Part shown: one piece after another, positions 1-11,740 of the stretch | Layout: each line of letters begins with the position of its first letter | How positions within the stretch are numbered: the first letter of the stretch is position 1 | Assembly: GCF_009389715.1 (NCBI RefSeq) | Contig: NW_024067681.1 | Location: forward strand, 1,074,001-1,138,000 | Reading direction: 5' to 3' | DNA: 64,000 bases | Source of the DNA: Phoenix dactylifera | Taxonomy: Eukaryota > Streptophyta > Magnoliopsida > Arecales > Arecaceae | Position numbers and translations under genes: made by a program | The notes under the pieces: model-generated | Seen by the model: the letters and a program-made list of their open reading frames with translations, nothing else | Databases searched by the model: none | Told to the model about the DNA's origin: nothing

Positions 1-1121
1 GAAGAGAGGGCAGGCTGCATTTACCTGAAAATGTGCTATATTGGTGATGGAGAATGACACAGTGGGGCCTCTCTCCTTCAAAACAAGCGGAGGGCTTGTC
101 TAACAGTTGCTTTGGTGGAGGGGTGGGGAGAGAGGGCTTGTCCAATGGTCACTTGGTGGAAGGTTGGAGAGAGAAGGTGCGGATGATGAAGATGGAGAGG
201 GGATGGTGGTAGGAGAGAAGGTGGTGGTGGAAGAAGAGGGTCAAGATTCGCCATTTCGGCACCAGACCTTGTACCAGTATCATTCTATTATAGTGTTGGT
301 ATGCGGTACGATATGAGACGACAGCACATATCGAGTGTCGGTACGGTACGAGATGGCAATGCGTATCGACTGTTGGTACGATATGTGACTCGTACCGGTT
401 CAATACTTATATAGTACAATACTTCCAGAATGGTACAGTACTGACGGGTATGGTAAATCTTGAAGAGGATGGTGGGTAAGTGGTGGTGGCCGTGGAAGAG
501 AGGGATGGAGTGGATAGAGAGGAGTTGAGGAGATGAGGCGGCGGTCTAGTGCCGACGGCGTCGGTTGTGGCGGCAAGATGAGGTGGCACCATGGGTGGTG
601 TGGTGCGGTGGTGTCAATTGAGTCGTGGAGAAGAAGAGAATGCAATGGAGAAGAAGAAAGGTTTTGCTAGGGTTGTATTTGGTGTTTACAAGTGAGTTAG
701 AAGTCGTCTTATGTTTTAAGCCATAGAATCATTGATCCAATGACTCACATTCACCCCACAACCATTTAAACTTTAAGTAATGTAAATGTATATAAAATAT
801 ATTAAAATAGTAATTATTATATACCCCCTCAACCTTACAGGTTGAGAGACCTTGACTCAAACCCACCCTGACCCGCTAGTGGGTTGCAATTGGCTGACCT
901 GTACTCGACCTGCCAACCCAACTATTCAAGTTAGATGGGTTAGGTCTGGTTTGGATCAGGTAAATTGGTTGGGTCAAAAATTGCCATCCCTATTTATATC
1001 TGCATTTAATTGTGAAACTTATTGTTGGTCTTATGCTTTTTCAGTTCTTCTCTTTATGTGAGATGCTCTATTATTTCTGTTTTATGCTTAAGCAAATGAT
1101 TTACTCATATATAACTTGCAG
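1..1121. other. Left-edge intronic or upstream DNA, repeat-derived
   Basis: No exon is recognised here. The stretch lies upstream of the first visible DIS3 exon and is probably intron of that gene. Around 255-440 it carries GTAC-rich repeat sequence. Around 850-985 it carries a run of degenerate GGGTT/AACCC-type motifs typical of decayed dispersed plant repeats. The rest is GGTGG-rich or AT-rich. The short open frames here lack recognisable domains. Confidence 0.5.
255..440. repeat. GTAC-rich dispersed repeat, copy 1 (decayed)
   Basis: Repeated short motifs around ggtacg, gtaccg and gtaccagt are scattered over about 190 bp. The same motif vocabulary recurs near 2625-2705, 3983-4300, 40745-40870, 43085-43250 and 49500-49680. 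The edges are approximate and no terminal repeats were found. Confidence 0.5.
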
Positions 1122-4100
1122 TCGTTTGATGGATTCATTAACCACCGATCTGAGAAATTTGAACTCATTAGCAAAGGTTAGCATTCCTAGTATAATGCCT
1201 TCATCCTTTTTTGGTGTTATAATTTGGGTCTAATTTGATGTGGATAAGAAGTTCCTCTTGTATCATCTGAGCTTGTTTTATCATTCATCATGCAATCATA
1301 CAGGTTATGAGACACCGGCGTATTGAAAGAGGAGCTCTTACTCTTGCTTCCGCAGAAGTCAAATTCCAAATTGATACTGAAACTCACGATCCTCTAGACA
1401 TTGGTATATTGTTATGCAATTACCAGCATATCTCTGTTATTAAATACCTCAGAACTGAGCTGAATTTTAAACTGAATTTTAAACTATGGTGGAAGGCATG
1501 TATCAAATTCGAGAGGCAAATCAAATGATCGAGGAGTTTATGCTTGCTGCCAATGTTTCAGTTGCAGAAAAGATTTTGAAACATTTTCCTTTGTGCTCCT
1601 TGTTAAGGTATGTATATGATTTTATTCCTTAGCATCTAGGTTTATTTGATGCAGTCAAGATTGTCAAAGGCTAAATGCACCCTTTAAATATAGCCTAAGG
1701 CTCTAGGTAATCAAACGAGACACTTGCATAAGAAAATGAAGTGCTAATTTGTGCTTTACAAATAAGTTTTTTTTTTTTGTATTAATCCCTAATATCTTCC
1801 TTCTTTGCATATTAATGCCTTTTTTTTGGTAAAATTTTTGTACTAATCCCTGAAATTACACCGGTTAGGCATATTAGTCTTTCTTCTTATTTATCTCAAG
1901 TGGTAAAATGGCCTAAATGCTCTTGTTTGTCCTTTAGGTGAAGAAAAAACATAAGATTAAGTTCTCTATGAGAACTTCGGATTGTAACTTCTAGATTCCT
2001 GTCCTCTTTTTCCATCTATCTCTTCTCAACTCTTGTGTTGTCTTCTGTCTTTCTAGAAAGCTCCAGTAATTACACTTTTAGTCAATACTGATGAACATTT
2101 TAGCAAGAGAGGTACAAATGGAAGATTTGTTCGTGCTTAACAGAATTTAAAAGTGAAAAATTTTCAATCATTTGAATATGAAACATCAGATCAGGGAGTG
2201 GGGAGAAATTAAGGATAAATAAGAATATCCAGTATAGCAACCAGAGTTAAGTTAAATATGCGTTGAGTTATATGTTTATGAGTCTAGACAATTATGGGAC
2301 TAATATGCAAAATCAAAAACATTTTAGAGACTAATATGCAAAAGATCATTAAAAACTGCCTGTTTGAGGGATTTTCTATGAATATTTCTTCCAATTGTAG
2401 TGATCTAGACTCCAAGGACCTATATGCTATAGTTTATATAGTAGTAGAAATCAGTATGCGGATTTAAAAAAATGCGAGATTAATAATGTAAATAAGATTT
2501 TAGAAGCGAGCATGCAGAAGTCTGAAAAACAAATAGCATTTTTTATCGGAAAATAATGTAAGCATCAAAATTAACCATTGAGGTCGATATGTCATAAGTT
2601 GTAATGATTCAAATCAAGGTCGATACTACCGGAACTGACACTCGTGCTGGTAGGCCGGCGGTACGGTATGATATGGTACCATGCCGTGCCATTCCAATGT
2701 AAACCGACAAAGAAAAACCAGCAAGAGAGGGGGAGAGGGAGAAGGAGAGAGAGGAAAAGCGAGAGAGGGAAGGAGGGAGAGGGAGGAAGCAAGGGAGAGA
2801 GTGGGAGAGGGTGGCAGAGGGAGGGGGGAGAGAGAAGGAAAGAGAGGGAGGGAGGGAGAGGGAGAGGGAGAGGGAGGGAGAGAGGCAGACGGTGGTGGAG
2901 GGGCGGAGGAAGGGTATTCAAAACAGGAAACCGGAGGCGGAGACTGTCCTCTACCCTTTCGCACGGCTCTCTAGCCCTCCGCCGGCCGTCCGCCACCCTC
3001 CCCCTCACCTTCTCCGCCTCTCTTCCTCTCTTTACTGCTCTCTCTCCCTCTCCTTCATGTTTCTCGATTTCATTGTCGGAACTGACCCGGTTTGCTGCCA
3101 GTACAGCTCGTTACACTCTGAACTGGGTAGTTTGGGATGGTTTGCCTTTTTGCCCTTGGCATTGCCTTATGAAGCCTCCCTTACCTGGAGTATGTTGAGG
3201 CACTTCTTTGTTGGTGCTTTACCCAAACACCTAGGCTAGTGCCTGGAGCACTCTTGACAACACAACATCATTTTAGTGATGAACGACTGGGGAATGGCCC
3301 GTTAAGATATTAAAACAGGTGCATGAATTGACTACAGTTATTATACTTAAGAGAAAAGTTCTATAAAGCTGACTTGATATTGATGTGTGTAACCTCATGA
3401 TTAGTGTCCAAAAAGTGGTTTAACTGGTAGACCACATTATGGGTAGATCATAAACCTGGGTAACTGGATTCTTCCACCTGAATTAGGTATTGATGTTGAA
3501 AATGTATCAACAACATGCCTATTGGCTGTTTATGATTCTTTTGGACTCTGCCCACTGAAAGATTCCAGTTTGATGGAATAAAAACTCTGAATCTATACAG
3601 AGAATCTCTTATAATTCTGATGCTTCATATTCACTTAGCATCCTTAAAAATTTCAAAATAATATATTGAGGTGAAACAAAGACAATCTCATGCTGTGATC
3701 CTATGGATTCATTTATGGACTTCTTGTGAAATAACCATGCTTCTTTGTGGGCTACGTTAGTTTTGGCATAGTCAAATGTTCGATGTTTATTTGTCTCTTG
3801 ATTATTATCCTCTTGCAAGGAAACATATGTGATTCCAAATATCAAATCTTGCCTTCTTTGCTCTTTATCTAGGATAATGCAAAGTTGTAAAGAATATTGG
3901 AGGCTCTCCATTTGCGTGGGCTTAACTTGAACCAGTATGATTGGTTTCATACGTCTGAGTGGCCTTCTAGCTATCACGCACAAGGTACGTGGTACCGACT
4001 GTACTGACGTACCGGCGGGCATCGGTACCGATACGGTACCGATCCAAACCGAGCCGAACCGGTACGGTACCGATGGGGCTAAAAGCCAAAAAAAAAAAAT

Positions 4101-7100
4101 TGGAGCCGGTACGGACTGGTCGGTTCGGGCCGGTACATGTTCGGTATGGATCGGTACCGGTCGGTACGGGCTGGTACGCATTGGTACCATCCGGGTACGG
4201 GCCGGTACGGTTCGGTACCGAAATATGTAACTGTACTGTACCGGTAGGGTCCGGTACCGGTATGTACCGGCCCGTACCGACCGGTACGGCAGACCATGAT
4301 CACGCAAGTCCTTTAGAGTCTTGCTGAAGATTGCCTCAACCAGGAACCAGACACCAAGTAGCAGGTGGCATTTGGTAGTATGTTGATTGTGAAATGATCT
4401 CAACCTTAAGTGATCATACCCTGATCTCTTAGGATGACTACAGTGAGATTGGACAAGGCTTGGTTAAAGTTAAGAAGTATATCAAAAATATTTTACTTTG
4501 ATCACACACGAGAAAAATGTTTGCACAAGATGAACAGCATCATACATGTTAAATTCACCCCTGAAATGGTCCTAGTGCCTCATAATGTTGCATTAACACC
4601 TGCAATGTTCATGCATCTGGTTGAGAATATCTCCATTACTGGCTTGCTACACCTTTCTATATCCCCCAGACTCCTCTCTGTCTCAGATATGCAATTAAGG
4701 GGTTATTACTTCTTTGTATGGATAATATTTAATTATTTATGAACTTTTCCCATACATTATCCAAATAACCAATGACAGTGAGATAATCCATAATTATTAT
4801 GGCTTCCCAGTGCCTCATGATCGAGTGCTCTTCTCAAGTCATTGTTTAAATTTGCATTAGTTTGTGATTCTTGAACTATCTAAGTTAGCTTGAAGAATGT
4901 CGTCTTCTGATACATTATTAGGTAATAGTAGTTAGATGGCTTTTGTATTAGCTGTATGCCTCAAGGTATGCACATTTTTGTCACTGTAGAAAACTAAACT
5001 GAAAATGTTTTTATGCAATTTCCTAATCAATTTTAAGTATTGACATTATATATGTTTCGTAACTTTTGATTATGCAATCAGGCGCCACCCTACCCCAACC
5101 AAAGAGATGCTTGAACCATTATTGCGCACAGCTGCTGCTATTGGCCTGGATTTGGATATTTCATCTTCAAAAGCACTTGCTGATTCACTTGATCATGCGG
5201 TGGTAAGGACTCCCTAATTCAGTACTTTTGATGATGTCTTAGTATGTGTCTTTTGTGATTCGTATTGTTTATAGTGCATGCCTTTGCAAGTTGGTAACTT
5301 TTGAAACCGAATAATTTGTGCTTTGAGTTAGGTGTTCATCTTGAAATTTGCTGTTAATTGATCTGCAGGGTGATGATCCATACTTCAATAAGCTGATCAG
5401 GATTCTAGCTACTAGATGCATGACTCAGGTACATTAACTGGATTTTGAAAAGTAACATTGTTGCTGAATATTTGATCTTTGACTATGAATGTTTAATATG
5501 AACTTGTACTTAAATTATGTAGGCAGTCTACTTCTGTAGTGGAGATTTAAGCCCCTCCGAGTATCACCATTATGGACTTGCAGCACCTCTTTATACTCAT
5601 TTCACTTCTCCTATTCGCAGATATGCAGGTTAGTTGAGTATGACTTGTTTTTTGTCCTATGCCTGTCAAAAATAATTATGAATCTGTTTCTTTTAAGTAT
5701 TTGAATGACGAATTTTGGACAGTCAAAGCACACAAGTTGATTATGACTAAATGAACAGTTGATTACCTTAAATTTCTAATACTGTGTAGCCAGCTGATTA
5801 AATTTCTGATAATAACAAATGTTCCTGCAACTGATTGTGAATGTCACTGTATTGGCTTGCTACACCTTTCTATATCCCTCTGACTCCTCGCTTTCACAGA
5901 TATGCAAGTTAAGGGGCTATTAATTCTTTGTATTATAATCTTTAATTATTTATGAACTCCCCCCTACATTATCTGAATAACCAATGATAATGAGATAATC
6001 CATAATGATTATGGCTTCACTAGTAGTTAGTCAACGTATTCAGATATTTTTATCAACCAATCAACTCTATGGTGTTCGTAGGAAAAAAAGGAATGATTTT
6101 GAAAAGAAACTTCATTTTTATCAGAAAAAGATGGGGGGCAATCCCCAATATGGAAAGAGACAATAATGTGTTTTTATACAATAAACTGGTCTACAGAGAA
6201 GTTAATATGTGTGATTACCTCACTCTTGATAATAAAGCAATGAAGATCCTTCATTTTTTCTTCCTTGGTTCGCCACCTTTCCTGAGTGTATTGTTTTTTT
6301 TAAACACCTGTGGGGAGATTGGAAAGTTATTGCTTAGAATTTCTTCTTTCTTAATCTTAGGTAATGGTAAAAATTGGAATCTGCGGATGTTTCTGTGGGC
6401 ATTTTTGTTTTTTCCCTTGTATTTTCCTTCTTGGCATGAGCACTCCATCATCTTTATATGGTCGTATTTAGAATTTGAACATCTGATTATATATACCAGT
6501 GATCTCTTGTTAAGAAAGGAATTGTCAGATATAAAGAACATTTCATTTAAATGCACCTTTTTGATCATATCATCCTTTTCTTTGATTGACTTTGCAAACA
6601 CTTTTAGATATTATGTTCTTTCTTCCTGTCTTTGTTATGTTGTTATAAATGGGATATGGGATGGTGGTGGACATGAATCTTTGTAGAAACAGGTGTCAAG
6701 CAGATATAGAGGGATATTGATAATAATTTTTGAGGAATCCCCTTTTTGTCTCATATTTATAAAGTTCTTGATAGTTCTACAGGATGTGCATATCTACTGC
6801 TGGAACTGCACTCCTGCATGACTTGAATAGAACATGGTTTTTTGCTCATCTGCTGAATCGCTGACAAGGCAGCATATTGATCTTATTATTCTGCAAGATT
6901 ATTTCTCCTTTAAAATCCTTATTTCTTAATAAGATACTCGGGTGATTAACCTTAATATTTGTCAGGAATAGGGCAGTTTTTATAATCAAAGTTTGAAAAT
7001 GTATATTACTAATACTGTTACATTATTTCTCGTAGATGTCATTGTTCACAGATTGCTAGCTGCAGCTCTAGGAATTGCCAAGCTTCCACCAATTTTTATG

Positions 7101-8469
7101 GATGGTCTACAACTTACAAGCATTGCTGACAGTATGTATTTAATTACTAATCCTATCCCTTCTTGTTGTATAACTTATTTATTACTTCCTAATTTTTGAC
7201 TATTGTGAATTTAGATTTGAATTACCGTCACCGAAATGCCCAGATGGCAAGCCGAGCCTCGGTTGAGCTCCACACACTAATATATTTCAGAAAACGGTAA
7301 TATTCTTGCTTTCAAAACAACTATTTTATCTTTTCTTCGGATGCTTCTATAAAACATATGGTGCATTTTCTGTTGCAGGCCCACCGACACAGAAGCCAGG
7401 ATAGTGAAGATAAAGTCCAATGGTTTTATTGTTTTCATTCCCAAGTATGTTCTTCTGTATCTCCTATCTGTCCATATGTTCAAGGGACTGCATAATATGA
7501 TAATGAGATGCTTCTTTGATTAGATGAAATTTCTGAGATTCTTAATACCTGATACTCAGTTGACTGCAATTGCCATGGACTTTGGTCTGTCCATAGTTTG
7601 TAGAAGTACCTTTTCTCTCTCTTTTTTCTTTTTTTTTTCTTTTCTTTTTTTTTGTATGTCTGTGTGCTTGTGTGTCTGTTCCTTGTGGGCTTATAATTTT
7701 TGTGATAGTAATGCCATAGCTGGTTGCTTCTTATTTTCTTTTAATCTTGGTTATTTATTGTATTAATCTTAATCTTACTCAAATATCACTACCGGACACT
7801 CATGCTGATTTATCTTTTTCTCCCCTTTTTGAGTAATATTAAATCATGTGAGAGCAAAGGGTTCTCTTTCCATTTTAATTGCTTTTAGAAATCTTTACTT
7901 AAAGAAACGACCTGCGAGTTCACCAGGAAAACTGAGTTTAAATCGTTACTGTTCGTGGAATGTTTTTTACAACTTTTAGATGGAAATTTATCAAATGACA
8001 ACTAGGCTCTCTATATTGTATTTACTTGTCTAATGAAGATTAGCTGTTTTGCCAATAAGTTAGACCAGACTGCTCTTATTGGGGGGTTTTAACTTAGTTT
8101 ACGCTACATTAGTTTAGTTTCCTTCTTCTGTAAATCAATCAATATTACACTTGATGCTTTCATAAGTTTCCCTGAACAAAGATAATTGTCTATTGTGCCA
8201 TATGGAATTTGAAGCACATGCAGCTGATAGATATGGCAAAGTTTGGTACTGAATTTGGTATGGCATTTTCCAGGTTTGGTATAGAGGGACCGGTATACTT
8301 GATGCCAAGGGGGGACAAAGGAGGTGATTGGGTGGTAGATGAGGTGCATCAAAAAGTGATGAGGACAGGGACAAACATCAGTTATGGTATCTTGCAGACC
8401 GTGAGGATTCACATGGAAGTGGTGGAACCTCAGCCGAACAGGCCAAAGCTTGAACTCACGCTTACATAG
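1122..8469 (+). CDS. RRP44A: Exosome 3'-5' exoribonuclease DIS3/RRP44, C-terminal half (partial gene)
   Basis: DIS3/RRP44 is the catalytic RNase II/RNB subunit of the RNA exosome, which degrades and trims RNA 3'-5' mainly in the nucleus. Ten exons are readable: 1122-1176, 1304-1403, 1496-1607, 5082-5202, 5369-5428, 5523-5628, 7036-7131, 7215-7296, 7379-7444 and 8274-8469 (TAG stop). All introns are GT-AG and all phases join without a break. The joined peptide runs from the late RNB domain ([86 protein letters not shown]) through [12 protein letters not shown] and [11 protein letters not shown] into the S1-type C-terminal domain ([16 protein letters not shown]), ending in [19 protein letters not shown]. 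The catalytic aspartates, PIN domain and start codon lie left of the window. Introns 3 (3.5 kb) and 6 (1.4 kb) are enlarged by repeats. The family call is near certain; the A-type symbol is by recall of the plant orthologue. Confidence 0.9.
2721..2900 (+). repeat. Homopurine (GA/GGGA) tract in a DIS3 intron
   Basis: About 170 bases are almost entirely A and G on the + strand (repeated gagaggg, ggagag and ggaggga units). The tract sits in intron 3 of the DIS3 gene and is followed by a CT- and GC-rich stretch to about 3060. Just left of it (2625-2705) is another GTAC-rich patch. The long open frames on both strands here come from the base composition. Confidence 0.8.
3983..4300. repeat. GTAC-rich dispersed repeat, best copy (intron 3 of DIS3)
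   Basis: Around 300 bp are built from densely repeated ggtaccg, ggtacgg, cggtacc and gccggtac motifs. The motif GGTACC is its own reverse complement, so both strands look alike. A short A-run at about 4089-4100 splits the block. It interrupts a long open frame on the minus strand that I could not assign. The sequence has strong self-pairing potential. Confidence 0.8.
4634..4807 (+). pseudogene. Decayed copy of a DIS3 exon plus flank, copy 1
   Basis: The first about 60 bp match the 3' half of the functional exon at 5523-5628 in order and frame. The functional exon reads [12 protein letters not shown]...RYA. This copy reads [12 protein letters not shown]...RYA and is followed by atatgcaattaag where the true exon has atatgcag and the donor. 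The following roughly 120 bp match the second copy at 5843-6016. It lies in the intron before exon 4 and has no usable splice site that I can see. Confidence 0.65.
5843..6016 (+). pseudogene. Decayed copy of a DIS3 exon plus flank, copy 2
   Basis: This is a second degenerate copy of the 5523-5628 exon. It reads ECHCIGLATPFY...HRYA, then atatgcaagttaagg and about 120 bp of flank shared with 4690-4807 (attatttatgaact, ataaccaatga, gagataatccataat). It sits about 215 bp after the functional exon in the next intron. The two decayed copies resemble each other in their flanks more than either resembles the functional exon's flank. Confidence 0.65.
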
Positions 8470-8683
8470 GGATACATGTAACATTACTCCTCTCACTTGT
8501 GTTCTAGCACTTCTTTTTTCTTTTTTAAATTTATTGGCAGTGGTATTTGTTTTCCTATATTTATTTTACCTGATTATTATAAGATCTTGATTTTGTAAGA
8601 CAGAATATGTGCCATAATATTAGCGAAATCTAGTCCAGTTGCTGTCAGTGTTCAGATTTATGCTCACTGAACATGCTGCACTT

Positions 8684-9203
8684 AGCTTCCTATTTGGAAT
8701 GTTCTTTTATTCCTATCATTTTTATCTATACTAGTTTATGACTAGTTTTGAAATGAGAATCAGATGTAGGAATGTCAAGAAGGATGTAATGCAACTCTCA
8801 TAGTGAAAGAGCGAGATACAAGCTCATACCACCAAGAGCTTCATCGGATGATCCCTTGCCTGTTGGCAAAGGGAATGGGGATTTGAATCCGGTTGGAGTT
8901 AGCCCTCAAAGGGTGGGGTGGATGCATGGGGGAAAAGGTTTGTATTAGCTTCTCTTAGTCTGCCAAGAAAATTAAGTTAAAGAAGTGTATAAATAAGAGC
9001 AGCTTCTTATTTGGAATGTTCTTTTATTACTATTATTCTTGTCTATAGTATTTTCTGACTATTTTTGAAATGAGGATCCATGTATGGTCGATGTAATGCG
9101 AAACTCGTTTCGTCAAAGGGTGAGATACATGATCATACCCTTGTGCTTCTTGATATCATATCATCTCTTGCCATTTGGGCAAGAGGGTGGGGGTTCTAGT
9201 AAA
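8684..9203 (+). repeat. Pair of about 200-bp direct repeats downstream of DIS3
   Basis: Copy 1 is about 8684-8895 and copy 2 about 9001-9203, offset near 317 bp. Shared anchors are tatttggaatgttctttta, tgaaatgag, gatgtaatgc, gagata and a terminal patch (ggcaaagggaatggggat against gggcaagagggtgggggt). Both copies are diverged and neither codes. They lie 215 bp after the DIS3 stop and may overlap its 3' UTR or transcript end. Confidence 0.6.
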
Positions 9204-10181
9204 TATGATAGTATCATGCAGCCACCGTCCCATGTACTGTGTAGGGTTATCATGTGGGTCTAGGGATGGCAAGAAACGATGGGACTTCAAATCCTGATTG
9301 GTCATGAAGGTATCTGGGTTGTGTTTGTTCAAGTATTTTCTAGTTAGGGTTGGATAGGATAAAGTTTTTAAGTAGATAAGATATAGGTTAAAAGTTTTGA
9401 CCTGACTCAGGTCATGAAGGTAGAGATCTATTTGGTTCAAAGCCATTTAGATCAGGTTGAGTTATGATCTTAGATATATATTTTTTACATGGTTTTTCGT
9501 TTTTTTTTTAATACTAGTTTGAATCATATTGGAAATTAGCTAGTAAGAGTTGTAAGGATTAGTTTTGATAGGTTAGAGCAGGTTATTAGGGATTGAATCT
9601 TACAAAATAAATTAAGGTCAAATAAAAGATTTGAAATAACCCTTGGGTGGGTCTCTCAATCATGGCTGTTGTGCGTTATACGGGCGGCTGTGATTGAGGC
9701 TTAACGTCTTCCAGATCAACCGCAGAGTGGAAAGGATCCTAACTCTCAATGCTTACCACCACTGACAAGAATCAACTGCATGCGGGCTAAGAACGAACTC
9801 AATTTATTGATTGAAGAAAGTATCATTGGAGAAGTTTAACGCTGCAGTTTACACCAAGATCTTATTCATCATCTACATCTTGGTTTAATGACTTATTCTC
9901 ATTGACGCTCTTCAATCCTCTATCCTTCTTAGATTTGCCATTGTGTCCGTAGATTTCCACATGCAGTGGGAAGGGCTCCTTTCTGAAAAGCCTAGTTTTC
10001 TGTAAGCATTCCATGCTAAATCTTTTACCTTCTTTCCAGAGTTTTTGGTACAAAATTTCCACTCGTTTCTCATGATCAGGAGAAGCAGACGTAGAGGGAA
10101 GATATTCTAGCTCTCAAGTTTTTGAATCAACTGAAAAACAAATTATGTCATCTATTCCTTTGAGATCCAGAAATACTTGTA
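9204..10181. other. Intergenic, no gene seen
   Basis: The DNA is AT-rich. The stretch 9290-9480 contains degenerate GGTCAGG and GGTTGG-type motifs like those at 850-985. I see no exon, tRNA or terminal repeat. Short open frames have no domain I can name. Confidence 0.4.
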
Positions 10182-10682
10182 GGGCTCGTTTGGTTGGCAG
10201 GAAGCATTTTCTCTTCTAGGAATATAATTCCTGAAAAATAGATTTCTAGGAAGAGAATGCCTAGGAAAGTACTTTTGGCATGTTTGGTTGACCATGGAAA
10301 AGTGACAGATTTCCAAAGTGCTTATGTTTGATTGACTGTCCACTTTCATGAGAAAGTTATGTATAATTCCTATTATACCTTTAATAAAAATTAGGTCTTT
10401 AATGCCTCTTTAATACTTCTTTAATGCTGAAGGTTCTTTTTGGGAAAAAATAAAAATGGAGTGATTCCCACCTCATGGGAAAGTAGCTTTTCCATGTTTC
10501 TCATGGAAAAGACTTTTCCATGAAATGTGGGAATCATATTTCCATGGGAATACAACTTTTCTATCTCTCTCCTTTGAAAACTCCAACCAAATAAGAGGCA
10601 TCTCATTACTTTTCCGTTAACTACACTCCCCTCCCCCCCCCCCCCCCCCCCCCCCTTCTTTTTCTGTGAACCAAACGAGCCC
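10182..10682. mobile_element. 501-bp non-autonomous TIR element (MITE-like)
   Basis: Perfect 14-bp terminal inverted repeats, gggctcgtttggtt at the left and aaccaaacgagccc at the right, bound a 501-bp non-coding segment. The trinucleotide GTA flanks both ends (10179-10181 and 10683-10685), consistent with a 3-bp target duplication. The interior is rich in tccatgg and catggaaaag palindromic motifs and ends in a poly-C run of nearly 30 at about 10627-10655. A 3-bp duplication suggests a PIF/Harbinger-like or related superfamily, but the usual TTA/TAA target is not met, so superfamily is left open. Confidence 0.75.
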
Positions 10683-10782
10683 GTAATAGTTGGAGAGGAA
10701 AGGCTCGGGAACCCCAAGAATGGAATTCTACAATCACGTCTGAGGGAATTTGGGGCATGAAAGGTCGTTGACAATACATAAT

Positions 10783-10910
10783 CTAAAATTTTGGGATAGA
10801 CATGAAAGATGTTGACCAAGCTGCAAGTGCAAGGGCAGCAACCAAGTAGGTCCTTAGAAAGATGGCAGAACACTCTTCTTGGCCTTCGTCAAACAACTGA
10901 GCCATTGTAC
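10783..10910 (-). pseudogene. PILS last-exon fragment (PIN-LIKES pseudogene)
   Basis: Read on the minus strand, this matches the last exon of the intact PILS gene at 30238-30362. The intact exon begins TMAQLFDAGKEECSVIFLWTY and this one TMAQLFDEGQEECSAIFLRTY, then LVAALALAAWSTSFMS. It keeps the acceptor context (atgcag before GTAC) and about 80 bp of similar upstream intron. It then diverges and ends in TAG at 10783-10785. The core LWTY has become LRTY, placing a charged residue in the last membrane span. No exons 1-9 follow upstream. Confidence 0.8.
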
Positions 10911-11157
10911 CTGCATTCCGATCTGTCTTTAATCATCAGCATCCCATACCTGCATTGTAGATTAGTGAAATGGTTGTCTGCGTGCATGCCTATAAATCAA
11001 ACCGAACCATAACTTTTTTTTGGTGTTCCATACATTTATACTCTTTGAAGCAGGTTGGAACACATTCTAAGCCGTTAGACAGTTAATAGAGTCATTGTGA
11101 GATGAAAACAGTTGTTTAGACTCGCAGAAAAACTAGCCATTACAGTTATCAGGCACA

Positions 11158-11740
11158 GAGGGGTCGACTCACCATTTTCGAGGGTCGACTCGAGATTTTG
11201 AAGAGTAGACTTGTGATCTTTAGGAGTTAGCCCGAGCTTGCTTCTGTTTCTGTTGCACTCTATCTTTCATCTATAGAGCTTGTGGAGTTGCTTTCTTAGT
11301 TCAGAGGTCGACTCAAGGTTTCAAAGAGTCGACTCGTTGATTTCAGGGGTCGATTCTTTGACGAACTATTTTTTGCTACTTTCTGTCCTTCCATTGTGGC
11401 CGTTCTGAGGTCGACTCGACTATTTCTAGGGTCGATTCTAGTTTTACTAGAGTCAGCTCGTGAATTCCACGGGTTGATTCGCCAATCAGTGATTTCATCA
11501 GCTATCTATCTTTTTTTTTTATAGTCATTCTGAGGTCAACTAGCTTTTATCTGTGGTCGGCTCATGCTATACTGGAGTCGGTTCGAGTACTTCATAGGTC
11601 GACTCGTCAATGAGATGAATTTCTTGGTTTTTTGCCTGTTCTGTGAGATTGTTCTAGAGTCGACTTGTAATCTGTTAGAGTCGGCTTATCAAGGTGCATG
11701 AGTCAGCGACAATGTTTCGGGGTCGACTTTTGAGGTAGCT
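11158..11740. repeat. Degenerate periodic GTCGACTC repeat cluster
   Basis: Over about 580 bp the palindromic core gtcgactc and one- or two-base variants (gtcgattc, gtcggctc, gtcaactc, gtagactt) recur at least 15 times, usually spaced 20-40 bp and often preceded by gag or agg. Nothing here codes. The block occupies the place where exons 1-9 of the duplicated PILS copy would be expected, so it is probably part of an inserted element. Confidence 0.65.

Noticed and set aside
2592..3239. Overlapping open frames on both strands
   Set aside because: They arise from the homopurine/homopyrimidine composition. Translations are Arg/Glu/Gly or Pro/Ser/Leu repeats.
3609..4403. 264-codon minus-strand open frame
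   Set aside because: The middle is GTAC-repeat sequence and the ends match no family I know. It is inside an intron on the opposite strand. I could not exclude an old TE fragment but cannot support a gene.
6069..6686. 205-codon open frame on the + strand
   Set aside because: It lies in a DIS3 intron, is AT-rich with hydrophobic low-complexity translation and has no recognisable domain. Probably chance.
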